Shown: one piece after another, positions 18,576-28,635 of the stretch
Numbering within the stretch: position 1 is the stretch's first letter
How the letters are laid out: every line of letters starts with the position of its first letter
Assembly (NCBI RefSeq): GCF_011683955.1
Contig: NZ_JAAQPI010000001.1
Coordinates: forward strand, 1,054,001-1,118,000
Length of the DNA: 64,000 nt
DNA from: Pseudomaricurvus alkylphenolicus
GTDB taxonomy: Bacteria > Pseudomonadota > Gammaproteobacteria > Pseudomonadales > Cellvibrionaceae
Direction: 5' to 3'
Notes under the pieces: model-generated
Seen by the model: the letters and a program-made list of their open reading frames with translations, nothing else
What the model was told of the DNA's origin: nothing
Databases searched by the model: none
Program-made: the position numbers and the translations under genes

Positions 18576-21155
18576 ATGCAAGCACGAAGCGAAAGAATAA
18601 TAACGACTCCCGTGATCTGCTGTTTGATCATACTGTGCAGCGTGCCCCTCGGTTGGTGCGATGACATCGGTGATCGACGGGTAACCGTGAGCGTTCCGCG
18701 GCAACCCTTACACCAGGCGATGGAAAAATTCTGCCGGCAGACCAATCTGCAATTCCTGTCTACCAGCGGCAGAATCACCTATGCCATCAGCAATGCGGTA
18801 AAGGGCGAATATCCACTTCAACAGGCCCTTCAAATTCTCTTGCAGGACACGGGTTTCCGTCACCGTTTTAGCGACGAAAAAACCATTACCTTGCATCTGG
18901 ACAGCAGCCTGGTCTCCGATACGGCCTCTCTGCTGGCTGGCAGTTATCCCAGTGCGACACAAGCGCAAGAGGATGCGGTTATCTCCTCCAGGCATTTGCC
19001 TTTCGGCGAGCGATACATGGAGGAGATTCTGGTTTCGGCGCGTTTGCATCAGGAGCGCTTGCTGGATACGCCCATGGCCGTGACCAAAGTCAGCATTCAC
19101 GAGCAGAGGGACAGGGACCTCAATGATCTGACCGATTCAACCCGTCTCGCACCCAATGTGGATTTCAGTTTCGGAGGCACCTCGTCCGGTTCAACCTCGG
19201 CGGCGGTAATGTACATACGGGGAGTCGGTCAAAACGATTTCACACCGGTTACCGATCCCGGAGTGGGGGTCTATATTGATGGCGTTTATCTCGGCCGGAC
19301 ATTGGGCAGTGTGATCGAAATCACCGATCTGGAATCAATCCAGATTCTGCGGGGACCTCAGGGTACCTTGTTCGGCCGCAATACTATCGGCGGAGCGATT
19401 CTGTTGCAATCCAGATCGCCCACCGAAGAGTTTGAACTGAGCGGCAATCTCACGGTGGGAGAGCAGGGCCGTAAAGGCGTCAATGTCAGCGCAAATATTC
19501 CCATCGCGGGCAATGCGGGGCTGCGACTGAGTTATACCGGACGACGTATGGATGAATATGTTGACCGTGTACTGACCGGAGATGCCCTCGGGGACGAACA
19601 CACAGATACTCTTCGTGGCAAACTGGTGATGGACTTGGATCAAAATCGCAAACTCAGCCTGTCGGCCGACTTCACCCGTGAACGCGAAAGCTCGGCGCCG
19701 GAAACCTTGACACACATCTATACAGAGTCGGCATTCGTTCAAGCCCACAATCAGGAAGTAGAACAGAGACTCCCCGATGTCTCCTGTTCAGACACCAGCC
19801 CGGCTGCCGTGCTGGCGGGTTGCCTGACCACAGCTTTGGCGGCGGCACCTTACAGGAGTTTTGAGACTGGACCATCGCGTAACCATGTGGACAGTGCAGG
19901 CTTCTCGCTGACATTCGATTCGCCTCTGACCTCAGCCATCGATCTAAAAAGCATTACCGCGGTGCGCGATATAGACGCCCACTTTAACCGCTCCTCCGAC
20001 GGTACTCCGGTTACGGTTATTCAAACCGCCGACAGTTACCAACAGCGGCAGTGGTCCCAGGAGCTGAGGTTACAGAGCAGCGGTGATCAGAGCCGATTCT
20101 TCTGGGTAGGCGGTCTTTATTTTATGTCCGAGAAATCTTCTAACTTCAGTATTATCGAAAGCACCTTGCCGACCTACCCGATCTTTTTTGGCGGTAAAAC
20201 CAATAACTACAATCAGGCCATTTTCTTTGAGGGCAGTTACAAACCCACACCCAAATGGCTGCTGAGCCTGGGGGCCAGGTTGACCTACGAGAACAAGAGC
20301 TTTCTTCCCACCAGCGTTTCGCTTCCCTCAAATACGCATCTGGTCGAACACTCCGAGGAAACACTGAGCTTTGTCGAGCCCAGCTGGCGACTGTCTGCGC
20401 TTTATCATCCCTCGGAAGATTCCTCTCTTTATCTGACCCTGTCACGAGGGTTCAAGAGTGGTGGTTTTGTGCACCGCTATTTTGAACCCGCCCCCGATGG
20501 CCTGATTACCTTTGAGCCGGAGTATGTCACCCAATACGAAATGGGTTACAAGCAGGAATTTCCGCAGCACATGCTCAGGTTCAATGCGCTGGCCTTTTAC
20601 TCCGACTACATAGATATCCAAACAGCCGCCAACCCTGCAGGCCAGCCCGCTACCATTACCGACAACGCCGCGCGGGGCTACATTATGGGTCTGGAGACGG
20701 AGCTCACCTGGTATCCCACCGCCTCAATCAAGGTAGAAGGCTCGCTGGGTTTGCAGCGAGCGGCCTATGATGAAATCGGTTCCGACAATGTGACGGTTGA
20801 CCTCGATGACGACTTTATTCGCACGCCATCGGCCTCCCTGAATATGGGTATTACGCATATTTATCCGGAGTTCCTGCAAGGCTCGCTGGTGAGTCGACTG
20901 GACTGGACGCTGCGGTCGAGAATCGAGTATGAACCGGATAATGATCCCCATGTTGCTGAAAACGGCTATCAGGTTTTTGATGCCAGTTGGACCTATGAAC
21001 CCTACGAGGAGGGTTGGAGTCTACGGTGTGGCGTTCATAATCTGACAGACGAGCGTTACATTATTGCCGGCGATTCCAATCGCTCGTTTGGCTATGCACT
21101 GACCGCCTTTGCCCGCCCCCGCCATTGGTACCTTTCCCTGGACTGGAAGTTGTAG
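18576..21155 (+). CDS. TonB-dependent receptor with N-terminal STN signalling domain
   Basis: An 859-residue outer-membrane transducer. After a signal peptide (about 1-29) comes a secretin/TonB N-terminal (STN) domain (about 31-105, VTVSVPRQPLHQAMEKFC), then a linker, the TonB-box region EEILVSA, a plug (DLESIQILRGPQGTLFGRNT) and a 22-strand-type barrel ending in an aromatic-rich strand. The STN domain is what couples ligand binding to the FecR-like protein encoded just before. The barrel sequence is of the broad class common in marine Proteobacteria, so the ligand need not be an iron chelate; the neighbouring TRAP and aromatic genes leave an organic ligand possible. Confidence 0.94.
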   Translation: MQARSERIITTPVICCLIILCSVPLGWCDDIGDRRVTVSVPRQPLHQAMEKFCRQTNLQFLSTSGRITYAISNAVKGEYPLQQALQILLQDTGFRHRFSDEKTITLHLDSSLVSDTASLLAGSYPSATQAQEDAVISSRHLPFGERYMEEILVSARLHQERLLDTPMAVTKVSIHEQRDRDLNDLTDSTRLAPNVDFSFGGTSSGSTSAAVMYIRGVGQNDFTPVTDPGVGVYIDGVYLGRTLGSVIEITDLESIQILRGPQGTLFGRNTIGGAILLQSRSPTEEFELSGNLTVGEQGRKGVNVSANIPIAGNAGLRLSYTGRRMDEYVDRVLTGDALGDEHTDTLRGKLVMDLDQNRKLSLSADFTRERESSAPETLTHIYTESAFVQAHNQEVEQRLPDVSCSDTSPAAVLAGCLTTALAAAPYRSFETGPSRNHVDSAGFSLTFDSPLTSAIDLKSITAVRDIDAHFNRSSDGTPVTVIQTADSYQQRQWSQELRLQSSGDQSRFFWVGGLYFMSEKSSNFSIIESTLPTYPIFFGGKTNNYNQAIFFEGSYKPTPKWLLSLGARLTYENKSFLPTSVSLPSNTHLVEHSEETLSFVEPSWRLSALYHPSEDSSLYLTLSRGFKSGGFVHRYFEPAPDGLITFEPEYVTQYEMGYKQEFPQHMLRFNALAFYSDYIDIQTAANPAGQPATITDNAARGYIMGLETELTWYPTASIKVEGSLGLQRAAYDEIGSDNVTVDLDDDFIRTPSASLNMGITHIYPEFLQGSLVSRLDWTLRSRIEYEPDNDPHVAENGYQVFDASWTYEPYEEGWSLRCGVHNLTDERYIIAGDSNRSFGYALTAFARPRHWYLSLDWKL

Positions 21156-21285
21156 TTCTTTAACAGCCCGCAGCCTTCCGTCAAAACCTCTGTCAAACCG
21201 ACATCAACTTTTTTCAGATTTTGGTTCGCTTTTTCGATGGTTTCCGTCTTTATCCTATACACATAATAAATAGAGAGAAGACATC

Positions 21286-21930
21286 ATGATTAATCTTTTT
21301 TTGATAGAGCACCAAGAGCTGATACGCACGGGCCTCTTCAATCTCTTGCGTTCCCAAAGCGAAATTCAAATCACCGGCTTTGCGGAAAACTACGAATCCG
21401 CGCTGTCGGCTATTGATCATGCGGAATTTGAAATCCTGTTGCTGGACGTGGATCTTCCCGATCATGACAGTTTGTCTCTGTGTCAGAAGATCAATCGAGT
21501 CAGACCCAATGCCAAAGTCCTGCTGTTGAGCAATGGTTTAAAGCCAGAGGTCCTGCGTCAGTGCCACGCCATCGATATCCGGGGCTACGTCATGAAATGC
21601 ATCACTGGCGATGAACTGATCTTTGCCATTCGCTCCATATACCTGGAACGTAAATACTATGCGAACGAAATCGTTGACTACCTCTCTAATCATCAACCGG
21701 AGTCTCCGGTTGCTCCCCTCACCAGTCGTGAAAACTGTATTCTTCAGCAAGTGGCGAAAGGGTTGAATAACAAGCAGGTGGCCAGTGAACTCAGTATCAG
21801 CGTCCGTACGGTGGAATGTCACAAGCGCAATATCATGAAGAAGCTCAATATCTCCCATTCACCAGAGTTGATCCGCTATGCCCTGCAGATGGATATGGGC
21901 TGGCAGCTCGGCGCGGTGCAGAAGGGCTAG
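21286..21930 (+). CDS. NarL/FixJ-type response regulator
   Basis: A 214-residue two-domain protein: receiver (about 1-120) with phospho-acceptor Asp54 in LLLDVDLPDH, and a LuxR-type helix-turn-helix (about 143-205, LTSRENCILQQVAKGLNNKQVA). The usual acidic pair at positions 8-9 is Glu8-His9, so one metal-binding acid is missing and phosphorylation may be weak or absent. No histidine kinase gene is adjacent. It is followed 5 bases later by a periplasmic binding-protein-like gene, so the two are co-transcribed. Confidence 0.92.
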   Translation: MINLFLIEHQELIRTGLFNLLRSQSEIQITGFAENYESALSAIDHAEFEILLLDVDLPDHDSLSLCQKINRVRPNAKVLLLSNGLKPEVLRQCHAIDIRGYVMKCITGDELIFAIRSIYLERKYYANEIVDYLSNHQPESPVAPLTSRENCILQQVAKGLNNKQVASELSISVRTVECHKRNIMKKLNISHSPELIRYALQMDMGWQLGAVQKG

Positions 21931-21935
21931 GGCGT

Positions 21936-22664
21936 ATGAACGGCTCTCGGATTCTATTTCTGGTCCTGCTATTGTTCGTATCGGCTTGCCCGCAGGCCAG
22001 ACCGTTGGTAATTGGTCTGCCGGAAATGGAACCCTATGCAGTCGAAAAGGGCCAGGGCTATTCCGGCATCTATGTGGACAAGGTTAGGGAGCTGATGGAT
22101 TCCATAGGTGTTGCCTATACCCTGCGCGTACTGCCCGTTAACCGAACCATCCATGAGCTGTCCAGGGGCAACATTGACGCCAGTATTTTCCTGAAAGATC
22201 CAGGTCATCCCTCACAAGCTTTTGTGTACAGTCGGGCGCCCATTGACCTGGTGCGTTTCTCACTGATGATGCGGGAAGGTTCGGGCCGCAAGATTTCCAT
22301 GTCCCAGCTCAAGCATATGAAAGTCGGAGCGCTCAAAGGTTTCTTGCCTGGCCATTATCAACTTGATAAAGAACAGGTCTGGCTACTCGACTCCCGCGAC
22401 CGTTTGCTCAAGGTGTTGTTTGCTGATCGGGTGGAATTGATCCTGGCCGAGGAACGTATCACCCAGGCATTTGCGTTGGAGCACAAATTTCCCAAATTGC
22501 AAAGTTTACTTCAGTTTCTGGGTGAACAGCCGGCATTTATGGTTTTTTCCAGAAAGTCTCTGGGGCAGGAGGCGGATGCCCTCGCCGAGGTGGTGAGTCA
22601 GGCGCTGAGTGGGGGCTATTGTGATGCCTGTCCTCAAGACCAGTTCAGTCTTAATACGAATTGA
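21936..22664 (+). CDS. Periplasmic solute-binding-protein-like protein (ABC type 3 fold)
   Basis: About 242 residues starting at ATG 21936, with a signal peptide (MNGSRILFLVLLLFVSACPQ) and a transporter substrate-binding fold (GIYVDKVRELMDSIGVAYTL; the second lobe near MKVGALKGFLPG). The signal peptide contains a cysteine in a lipobox-like setting, VSAC, so it could be a lipoprotein. No permease or ATPase is nearby. Standing directly after a response regulator, it may be a stand-alone sensor or a ligand-binding accessory rather than part of an importer. This role is inference. Confidence 0.75.
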   Translation: MNGSRILFLVLLLFVSACPQARPLVIGLPEMEPYAVEKGQGYSGIYVDKVRELMDSIGVAYTLRVLPVNRTIHELSRGNIDASIFLKDPGHPSQAFVYSRAPIDLVRFSLMMREGSGRKISMSQLKHMKVGALKGFLPGHYQLDKEQVWLLDSRDRLLKVLFADRVELILAEERITQAFALEHKFPKLQSLLQFLGEQPAFMVFSRKSLGQEADALAEVVSQALSGGYCDACPQDQFSLNTN

Positions 22665-22839
22665 CAATGGTTGTCCTGCCAACCGATAGTTAAAGAAAAA
22701 ATTTGGCAAGGTGCAATACGCGGTCTATATTCAAGTTAAGCATACAGTAACTCTCCCTCGTTGTTATTTGTTGTTATGACCCCTTTGCCTCGACTTGGAT
22801 CGGGGCTTTTTATTGGTGCCCACTTTGTATAACTGCTCC

Positions 22840-23736
22840 TTAAGCTTGAACTTTGCACTCCTCAAGGTCGGACAGGAAAGCAGTCAACAAGGCATGGCGA
22901 TGACCGCCCGTTTTGGTAATCAAATAAAACGACGAATTCCGATTAATCTGATCGGGCAATAGAGCTTTCAGCTCTCCTGACTTTTCCCATCGTTCGGCGT
23001 AGTGTGCAGGTAGAAAACCAATATAATGCCCTGTCAGAATTAACAGCGTTTCCGCTTCAACGTTGTCAATAATAGCTGCGGCACTACCTGCCTTCAGGGC
23101 CTCAATGTCCGCCGAGTTTTCATAACTGTGTGCAATGATCTCGCTGGTTTGTACCTCTTTCTCGGAGATGTCATCCTGGTGATACAGGGGGTGAGTCTCT
23201 CCACAATACAGCAGATGAAGTTCCTCAAACAGCTCCTCGTAAGAAAGCCCTTGTATCTTCTTCGGAAAGGGACCAATCGCCGCGTGCAGGCGGCCATCAA
23301 GAACTTGTTGTGCTAACTCGTTAGGGGATCGGGTTTCTATATGTAGCCGCACATGCTTGGCATGGGTATGGAAATTCCTGATGGTTGGAATCAAAGGAGA
23401 GTCAGAATTGGTGATAATGTTATCTATCAATCCCAGCCTCAGCTCTCCTTGCAATTCACCACTGATACCACTGGTTTCGAGGCGGAAATTCTCTACCGAG
23501 GCCAGGAGTCTCTGCGCTGCGGCATAAGCGATTTCACCGGATTCGGTCAGGCGGAACCCGCCCCGGCCTCGCTCGCATAGCCTCGCGCCGAGCCGCGTTT
23601 CCAATCTATTCATGTGTTCGCTGATAGCAGACTGACCAATATTAAGAATCGATTGAGCTGATGAAAATCCTCCACAACGGACGACAGTCACAAAAACTCT
23701 GAGCAGTTTGATATCGGTATTCTGGACTTGTTTCAT
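22840..23736 (-). CDS. LysR-type transcriptional regulator, divergent from the ureohydrolase operon
   Basis: A 298-residue LysR-type protein with the winged helix-turn-helix at the N-terminus (SILNIGQSAISEHMNRLE) and a substrate-binding-like effector domain with LRLGLIDNIITNSD. It is transcribed away from the ureohydrolase gene across 172 AT-rich bases, so it probably regulates the ureohydrolase-receptor-permease-amidase operon. Two other regulators also belong to this region, so control may be layered. The effector is unknown. Confidence 0.9.
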   Translation of the reverse strand: MKQVQNTDIKLLRVFVTVVRCGGFSSAQSILNIGQSAISEHMNRLETRLGARLCERGRGGFRLTESGEIAYAAAQRLLASVENFRLETSGISGELQGELRLGLIDNIITNSDSPLIPTIRNFHTHAKHVRLHIETRSPNELAQQVLDGRLHAAIGPFPKKIQGLSYEELFEELHLLYCGETHPLYHQDDISEKEVQTSEIIAHSYENSADIEALKAGSAAAIIDNVEAETLLILTGHYIGFLPAHYAERWEKSGELKALLPDQINRNSSFYLITKTGGHRHALLTAFLSDLEECKVQA

Positions 23737-23908
23737 GAGTTAAATACTGCCGAAAATCACTAAAAATCCCACTTAAATTCCATTTTGTTATATATGGAAG
23801 TCCCAATGTTTAATCCGGTAACTATGGATTTTACCCAACCATTAGAGCATTTACATTAACCGAGTAGCAACAAGCATCCACAGAGAATTCGGTGAAATTG
23901 AGGCAGTT

Positions 23909-24880
23909 ATGGATCGGAACAACTATGAAAGCGGCAGGTTGAATTTGCCCTTTGTTGGGCATTGTACGTTTGCGAAATCCCCTATATGTACCAACTGGGA
24001 CAACATTGACGCCGATGTCGCCATTCTTGGGGCGCCAAATGATATGGGCACTCAATGGCGTTCCGGGGCTCGGTTCGGCCCAAGAGCGATACGCGAAGCC
24101 TCAACGCTATTTTCCTTTGGGCATTCAGGGGCATACGATCACGAGGATGATGTGCTCTACCTGACGGAGAGCGAAGTTCGCATCGTCGATGCTGGTGACG
24201 CTGATATTGTTCACACCGATATGGAGGCCAGTCACGCGAACACCGAAAACGCCGTAAGAAAACTGCTCGAATCCAACGTCATGCCGGTTACCTTAGGGGG
24301 GGATCATTCCATCCATGCCCCTGTGATTCAGGCATTTGAAGGCAGAGGTCCCATTCATATTATTCACTTTGATGCACACCTGGATTTTGTGGATGAGCGC
24401 CATGGAGTCCGCTACGGCCACGGCAACCCTCTGCGCCGTGCCTCAGAATTGTCCCATATTAAGGGCATGACGCAGTTGGGCATTCGCAACGTATCGTCAT
24501 CCAATAGAGATGACTTTAATGACGCGCGCAAAGCAGGCGCGGACATCCTCTCCGTCCGAGATGTAAGACGGTTAGGTACGCAAGGTGTCCTGGATCGTAT
24601 TCCAACCGCTGACGGGCTGTCCTATTACATTACCGTTGATATCGATGGCTTTGACCCCTCAATCGCCCCCGGAACCGGCACTCCCAGCCACGGTGGCTTT
24701 TTGTATTACGAGGTGCTGGAAATCATTCAGGGGCTGGCGAAATTGAGCAAAGGCAACATTGTAGGCATGGACCTGGTGGAGGTGGCTCCGGCATACGATC
24801 CCAGTGGCGTTACGTCGATTCTGGCGGCTCAACTGCTTATGAACAGCATCGGTTACATATTTCACGCTCGAAACATCTGA
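23909..24880 (+). CDS. Ureohydrolase (agmatinase / guanidino-acid hydrolase family)
   Basis: A 323-residue member of the arginase/agmatinase family, which uses a dinuclear metal (usually Mn) to split urea from a guanidino compound. Metal-binding motifs are complete: GGDHSIH, FDAHLDFVD and the Asp pair of VDIDGFDP. The substrate loop reads YGHGNPLRR rather than the canonical agmatinase form, so agmatine should not be assumed; guanidinobutyrate, guanidinopropionate or free guanidine are alternatives. It opens an operon with a TonB receptor 47 bases on, an MFS permease and a C45 amidase, suggesting a larger guanidino-bearing substrate that is imported, deacylated and stripped of urea. Confidence 0.92.
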   Translation: MDRNNYESGRLNLPFVGHCTFAKSPICTNWDNIDADVAILGAPNDMGTQWRSGARFGPRAIREASTLFSFGHSGAYDHEDDVLYLTESEVRIVDAGDADIVHTDMEASHANTENAVRKLLESNVMPVTLGGDHSIHAPVIQAFEGRGPIHIIHFDAHLDFVDERHGVRYGHGNPLRRASELSHIKGMTQLGIRNVSSSNRDDFNDARKAGADILSVRDVRRLGTQGVLDRIPTADGLSYYITVDIDGFDPSIAPGTGTPSHGGFLYYEVLEIIQGLAKLSKGNIVGMDLVEVAPAYDPSGVTSILAAQLLMNSIGYIFHARNI

Positions 24881-24927
24881 ACCCTGCCGTCATATGGACT
24901 ATTAACAAATATAACGAGGAGAGTACC

Positions 24928-27354
24928 GTGATCTCAGATAACAGCAAAAGAAGTTTCAAAATCAAATCACTGACTGCGGCTATTGTTGGCCTGGGGCTTG
25001 GAGTGACTCCAATATCGGGTTTCACAAGCGATGATATTCTTCAACTTGAGGAGGTTATCGTTACAGCGACCCGGCGAGCCCAATCCGTACAGGACATTCC
25101 CTATAACATCACCGCCGTGTCTTCCGGCGCGATCCAGGACTCCGGTGCCAGCAACCTGGCGGATCTGATGAAAATCGTACCCGGCGTGGTGTTCGCTGAT
25201 CAAGGCGGAAGAGCCAATGCACAGAACAGCTCTATTGTTCTACGTGGCTTAAATGTCGCAACACAGGGTAACGGTGCGGCCTTTGCTAACCTGACCGTTC
25301 CAACCGTCTCGACCTACATGGATAACACACCACTGTTTCTTAATCTCCAACTGACGGATGTTGACCGAGTGGAGGTATTGCGCGGTCCTCAAGGCACACT
25401 TTACGGTTCCGGTTCCCTTGCTGGTACCATGCGGTTTATCCACAATCGTCCGGAGTTCGATGCGGTTTCAGGTTCTGTGAGCGCCGGTGTTGAGTTTCTG
25501 GGTGAATCGGATGAACAGACCTACACTGCAGACGGTGTCATTAACCTGCCAGTATCCGATACTTTGGCTTTTAGACTGGCAGCGGCATATGAGAACGATG
25601 GTGGGGTGATTGACTCTGTTGGACTCTACCGGCGTGATTCCGACGGTTTTGCCGTGTTGGAAGATCCTGCGAACTTTGTGGGCAGTCCAGCCGCATTGGC
25701 ACCCACTCAACAGGATACCGATGAAACGGAGTCGTTTAGTGCCCGGGCTTCAATACTCTGGCAGCCAAGCGACCGAATTGAGGCTCTCTTTGTTTATCAT
25801 CACCAAACGTTGGAAGCCTCCGGCGATAGCAGACGCGTTGCCTTTCAAGAAAATCAGATTTCTGAAGTGCCTTCACTGCATGACTTTGAACAAGACGCTG
25901 ATTTGATAAGTTTAGATATAGAGGCGGATCTTGGTTTTGCAACAATCACGTCGAGCACGTCCTATTCGGAAATGGAGATTGAGCAGCTCCGAGATAACAC
26001 GACGATTGTCGGACAGCTTGATGAGAGCATTGGCCCCTGCTTTATCTATGGTTGTTTTCCGCGGGGAATATTTGCAGCCGATGAGCCCGGTAATCGAGAG
26101 GACTTTACACAAGAGTTCCGCCTTGTGTCGAACGGAGATGGTTCGATCGATTGGATTGCCGGTGCCTATTACAACAAGCAAGAAGCCGACCTGATTTTGG
26201 ATCAGGTATTGCTGGGTTACGCGCAATGGGCAAATACGCCGGGGACGGATGCCCTGGTGGGTGCGAGCGTGGGCGTACCCGGGGGAGTGGGGTTGTCCTT
26301 CAACGATTTCTTCCTGGCGGGCTTTGTGGCTAATCCCTCAGATGAAAACAGTCAGTTCTTTAACGATCGAAACACTGAATTTGAGGACATGGCCCTCTAC
26401 GGAGAATTAACCTGGCACGTCACCGAGGCCTGGCAGGTCACCCTTGGGGCGCGCTACTTCGATCAGGAGTACGAATCAAAGATGTTCCAGGTATTCTCCA
26501 ATTGTGGCATTTTCTGTTCTCAGGATGGCGTAAACACACGAGGGGTTGCGTCTTCCAGTCAGTCAGAGAGTTTTGAAGATGTCATATTCAAATTCAATAC
26601 ATCCTACGAAATCGACAGCGACACCAATTTCTACTTCACGTGGGCTGAAGGGTTTCGCCATGGAGGCGCAAACGCACTGCCAGTGGGGGCGTTTGACATT
26701 ACCGCAGATGCCGTTCCCTACGAGGCGGACGAAACCCAGAACTGGGAAGTCGGGGTTAAAGGCAGTTTATGGAATGGGCAGCTCGACTATACCCTTGCGG
26801 CTTTTCTGATTGATTGGGACAAACCGCAACTCGATGTGTTTGTCAGTGCGGCATTCCTCCCCGCTGTCGTTAACGGTGAGTCAGCCAGATCGGAAGGGAT
26901 AGAGCTGGAGTTAAGGGGACAATTGACGGAAAATCTGATGCTGACATTCGGCTACAATTATACCGAGGCAGAATTGACGGATGATTTCAGTGTCGGTGGC
27001 GTTATTGGAGTGGATGGATCACCCTTACCGGGGGTTGCGGACCATATGGCCAATGTTGCATTGGATTACAATATGCCACTTGGCAACACGCTGGAGTTGC
27101 GCTGGCATCTGGACGGTCAGTACAAAGGGGAGGCCGAAAATGCTCTGCAAGCAAATCCGGGCCAACGGACTCTGGATTCTTTCTCTCTTTGGAACGCATC
27201 CGTCAGTGTCGAGGAAGAGAACTGGACGATTTCAGCATTTGTCAACAATCTGTTTGACGAGGACAATGCTGTATATACCTGGGGTGTTATTGAAAATGTA
27301 GACGCAGCCGCCAGGCCCAGAAGCGCCGGAGTGCGAGCGGTTTATCGGTTTTGA
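24928..27354 (+). CDS. TonB-dependent receptor
   Basis: An 808-residue outer-membrane receptor starting at GTG 24928 after CGAGGAG. It has a signal sequence (about 1-33), TonB box LEEVIVTATRR, a plug with DVDRVEVLRGPQGTLYGSGS and a long barrel ending in VRAVYRF. It lacks the STN signalling domain of the receptor at 18.6 kb. It is the second gene of the ureohydrolase operon and likely brings the substrate of the downstream permease and amidase into the periplasm. Confidence 0.93.
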   Translation: MISDNSKRSFKIKSLTAAIVGLGLGVTPISGFTSDDILQLEEVIVTATRRAQSVQDIPYNITAVSSGAIQDSGASNLADLMKIVPGVVFADQGGRANAQNSSIVLRGLNVATQGNGAAFANLTVPTVSTYMDNTPLFLNLQLTDVDRVEVLRGPQGTLYGSGSLAGTMRFIHNRPEFDAVSGSVSAGVEFLGESDEQTYTADGVINLPVSDTLAFRLAAAYENDGGVIDSVGLYRRDSDGFAVLEDPANFVGSPAALAPTQQDTDETESFSARASILWQPSDRIEALFVYHHQTLEASGDSRRVAFQENQISEVPSLHDFEQDADLISLDIEADLGFATITSSTSYSEMEIEQLRDNTTIVGQLDESIGPCFIYGCFPRGIFAADEPGNREDFTQEFRLVSNGDGSIDWIAGAYYNKQEADLILDQVLLGYAQWANTPGTDALVGASVGVPGGVGLSFNDFFLAGFVANPSDENSQFFNDRNTEFEDMALYGELTWHVTEAWQVTLGARYFDQEYESKMFQVFSNCGIFCSQDGVNTRGVASSSQSESFEDVIFKFNTSYEIDSDTNFYFTWAEGFRHGGANALPVGAFDITADAVPYEADETQNWEVGVKGSLWNGQLDYTLAAFLIDWDKPQLDVFVSAAFLPAVVNGESARSEGIELELRGQLTENLMLTFGYNYTEAELTDDFSVGGVIGVDGSPLPGVADHMANVALDYNMPLGNTLELRWHLDGQYKGEAENALQANPGQRTLDSFSLWNASVSVEEENWTISAFVNNLFDEDNAVYTWGVIENVDAAARPRSAGVRAVYRF

Positions 27355-27423
27355 TTGATATTGTCTGATTGGAGCCGTCACCAATGTGCAACGCCAATAT
27401 AATTGTGCTCGAAAGGAAGAAAT

Positions 27424-28635
27424 ATGAGGAGTAACGCCACGAGTGACGGCGGAGATTGGCGCAGGAGACAATGGGCGACTTCAGTTCTATCTGGCAGTCC
27501 ATTGGCCTATGTGCTGCTTGCCCTTATCAGCAATGCCGGAGTGCTGTTTATCAATATTATGCCGGCTCTTGTCGGCACCTTGATCGATGTCCGGGGCTTT
27601 AGTGAACAGCAGGCCGGCTATGTTGCGTCCGCCAATATTTACGGTGCTGCATTGGGGGCTTTCCTGACTGTTATGGTTGTCAAGGTAATTCCCTGGAAAA
27701 AAACCATCGCGGTGGTTCTGCTTCTCTATATGGCGGTGGATTGTCTTTCAGCCCTTCCTTTGTCACTACAATCTCTCATCTTCTTGCGTTTCCTGTCCGG
27801 AGTTTTCGGTGGTGCAATCACAACCTCCAGCTATGCGATGATGGCTCGCCTTGAGCAGCCCGACCGGGCTTATGGTCTGGCCGTTGGGTTAGGATTGGCC
27901 CTCGGGGGAGGAGTGATCTACATTCTTCCAGTGCTGTTGGAAAATTGGGGGACTTACGGATTATTCTTTTTGATGACGGGTTACAGTTTAATCGGCCTGG
28001 CTCTAGTTCCGTTTTCACCCAATCTGCCAATACGGGAACATGAGCCAGCTAACGGCGAGGTAAAACACTCACAAAATCAGAAGGCCCTGCCTCTGACGCT
28101 CTTACTTATTGGTATATTCCTTTTTCAAGCGGCCAATCTGGGCATATTTTCTTATCAACAAAGGATCGGTCTGGATGCGGGTCTAGGTGTTGATTGGGTG
28201 AATATGGCTTTGGCCTACGGTCTCTGGATTTCAATCCCAACGTCAATGCTGGTGGTCTTGTTGGGAGCCCGATTAGGTCATTCCAAACCCATTCTCTTTG
28301 CGGGTTGTTCAATGCTTTCTGCATTTTACCTGATGCATCACGCCTCAAATGCTGAGGTATTTCTCTATGCCAGCTTGCTTTTCGCGGTTGCGGTGACAGT
28401 GATGATACCTTACATGTACGGACTCTGCGCCTTGCTTGATGCAACAGGGAAAGGTACGGCAACTGCCAACTTTGTATCCATGTTGGGTTGGGCTTCGGGT
28501 CCATTGATTGGTGCGTGGTTACTTGAATACCACAAATATTCCGAACTACTGAACGCGGCTATGGCTGCTGTTGTTCTCAGTCTTTTTTTTACGTTTCTGT
28601 GTATCCAGCGCATCATTAGAGTACAGGTGTCATAA
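27424..28635 (+). CDS. Major facilitator superfamily permease
   Basis: About 403 residues with roughly 12 hydrophobic segments. The start is placed at ATG 27424, which has GAAAGGAAG just upstream; an ATG at 27403 is possible. The stretch GVFGGAITTSSYAMMARLEQPDRAYG matches the loop between helices 4-5 of MFS importers and exporters. The stop codon overlaps the next start by one base (TAATG), so it is translationally coupled with the C45 amidase. It probably moves the receptor's ligand across the inner membrane to that enzyme. Confidence 0.9.
   Translation: MRSNATSDGGDWRRRQWATSVLSGSPLAYVLLALISNAGVLFINIMPALVGTLIDVRGFSEQQAGYVASANIYGAALGAFLTVMVVKVIPWKKTIAVVLLLYMAVDCLSALPLSLQSLIFLRFLSGVFGGAITTSSYAMMARLEQPDRAYGLAVGLGLALGGGVIYILPVLLENWGTYGLFFLMTGYSLIGLALVPFSPNLPIREHEPANGEVKHSQNQKALPLTLLLIGIFLFQAANLGIFSYQQRIGLDAGLGVDWVNMALAYGLWISIPTSMLVVLLGARLGHSKPILFAGCSMLSAFYLMHHASNAEVFLYASLLFAVAVTVMIPYMYGLCALLDATGKGTATANFVSMLGWASGPLIGAWLLEYHKYSELLNAAMAAVVLSLFFTFLCIQRIIRVQVS

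Noticed and set aside
22740-22830. Rho-independent terminator near the T-run after GGGGC
   Set aside because: The possible stem is only about four base pairs, too weak to call.
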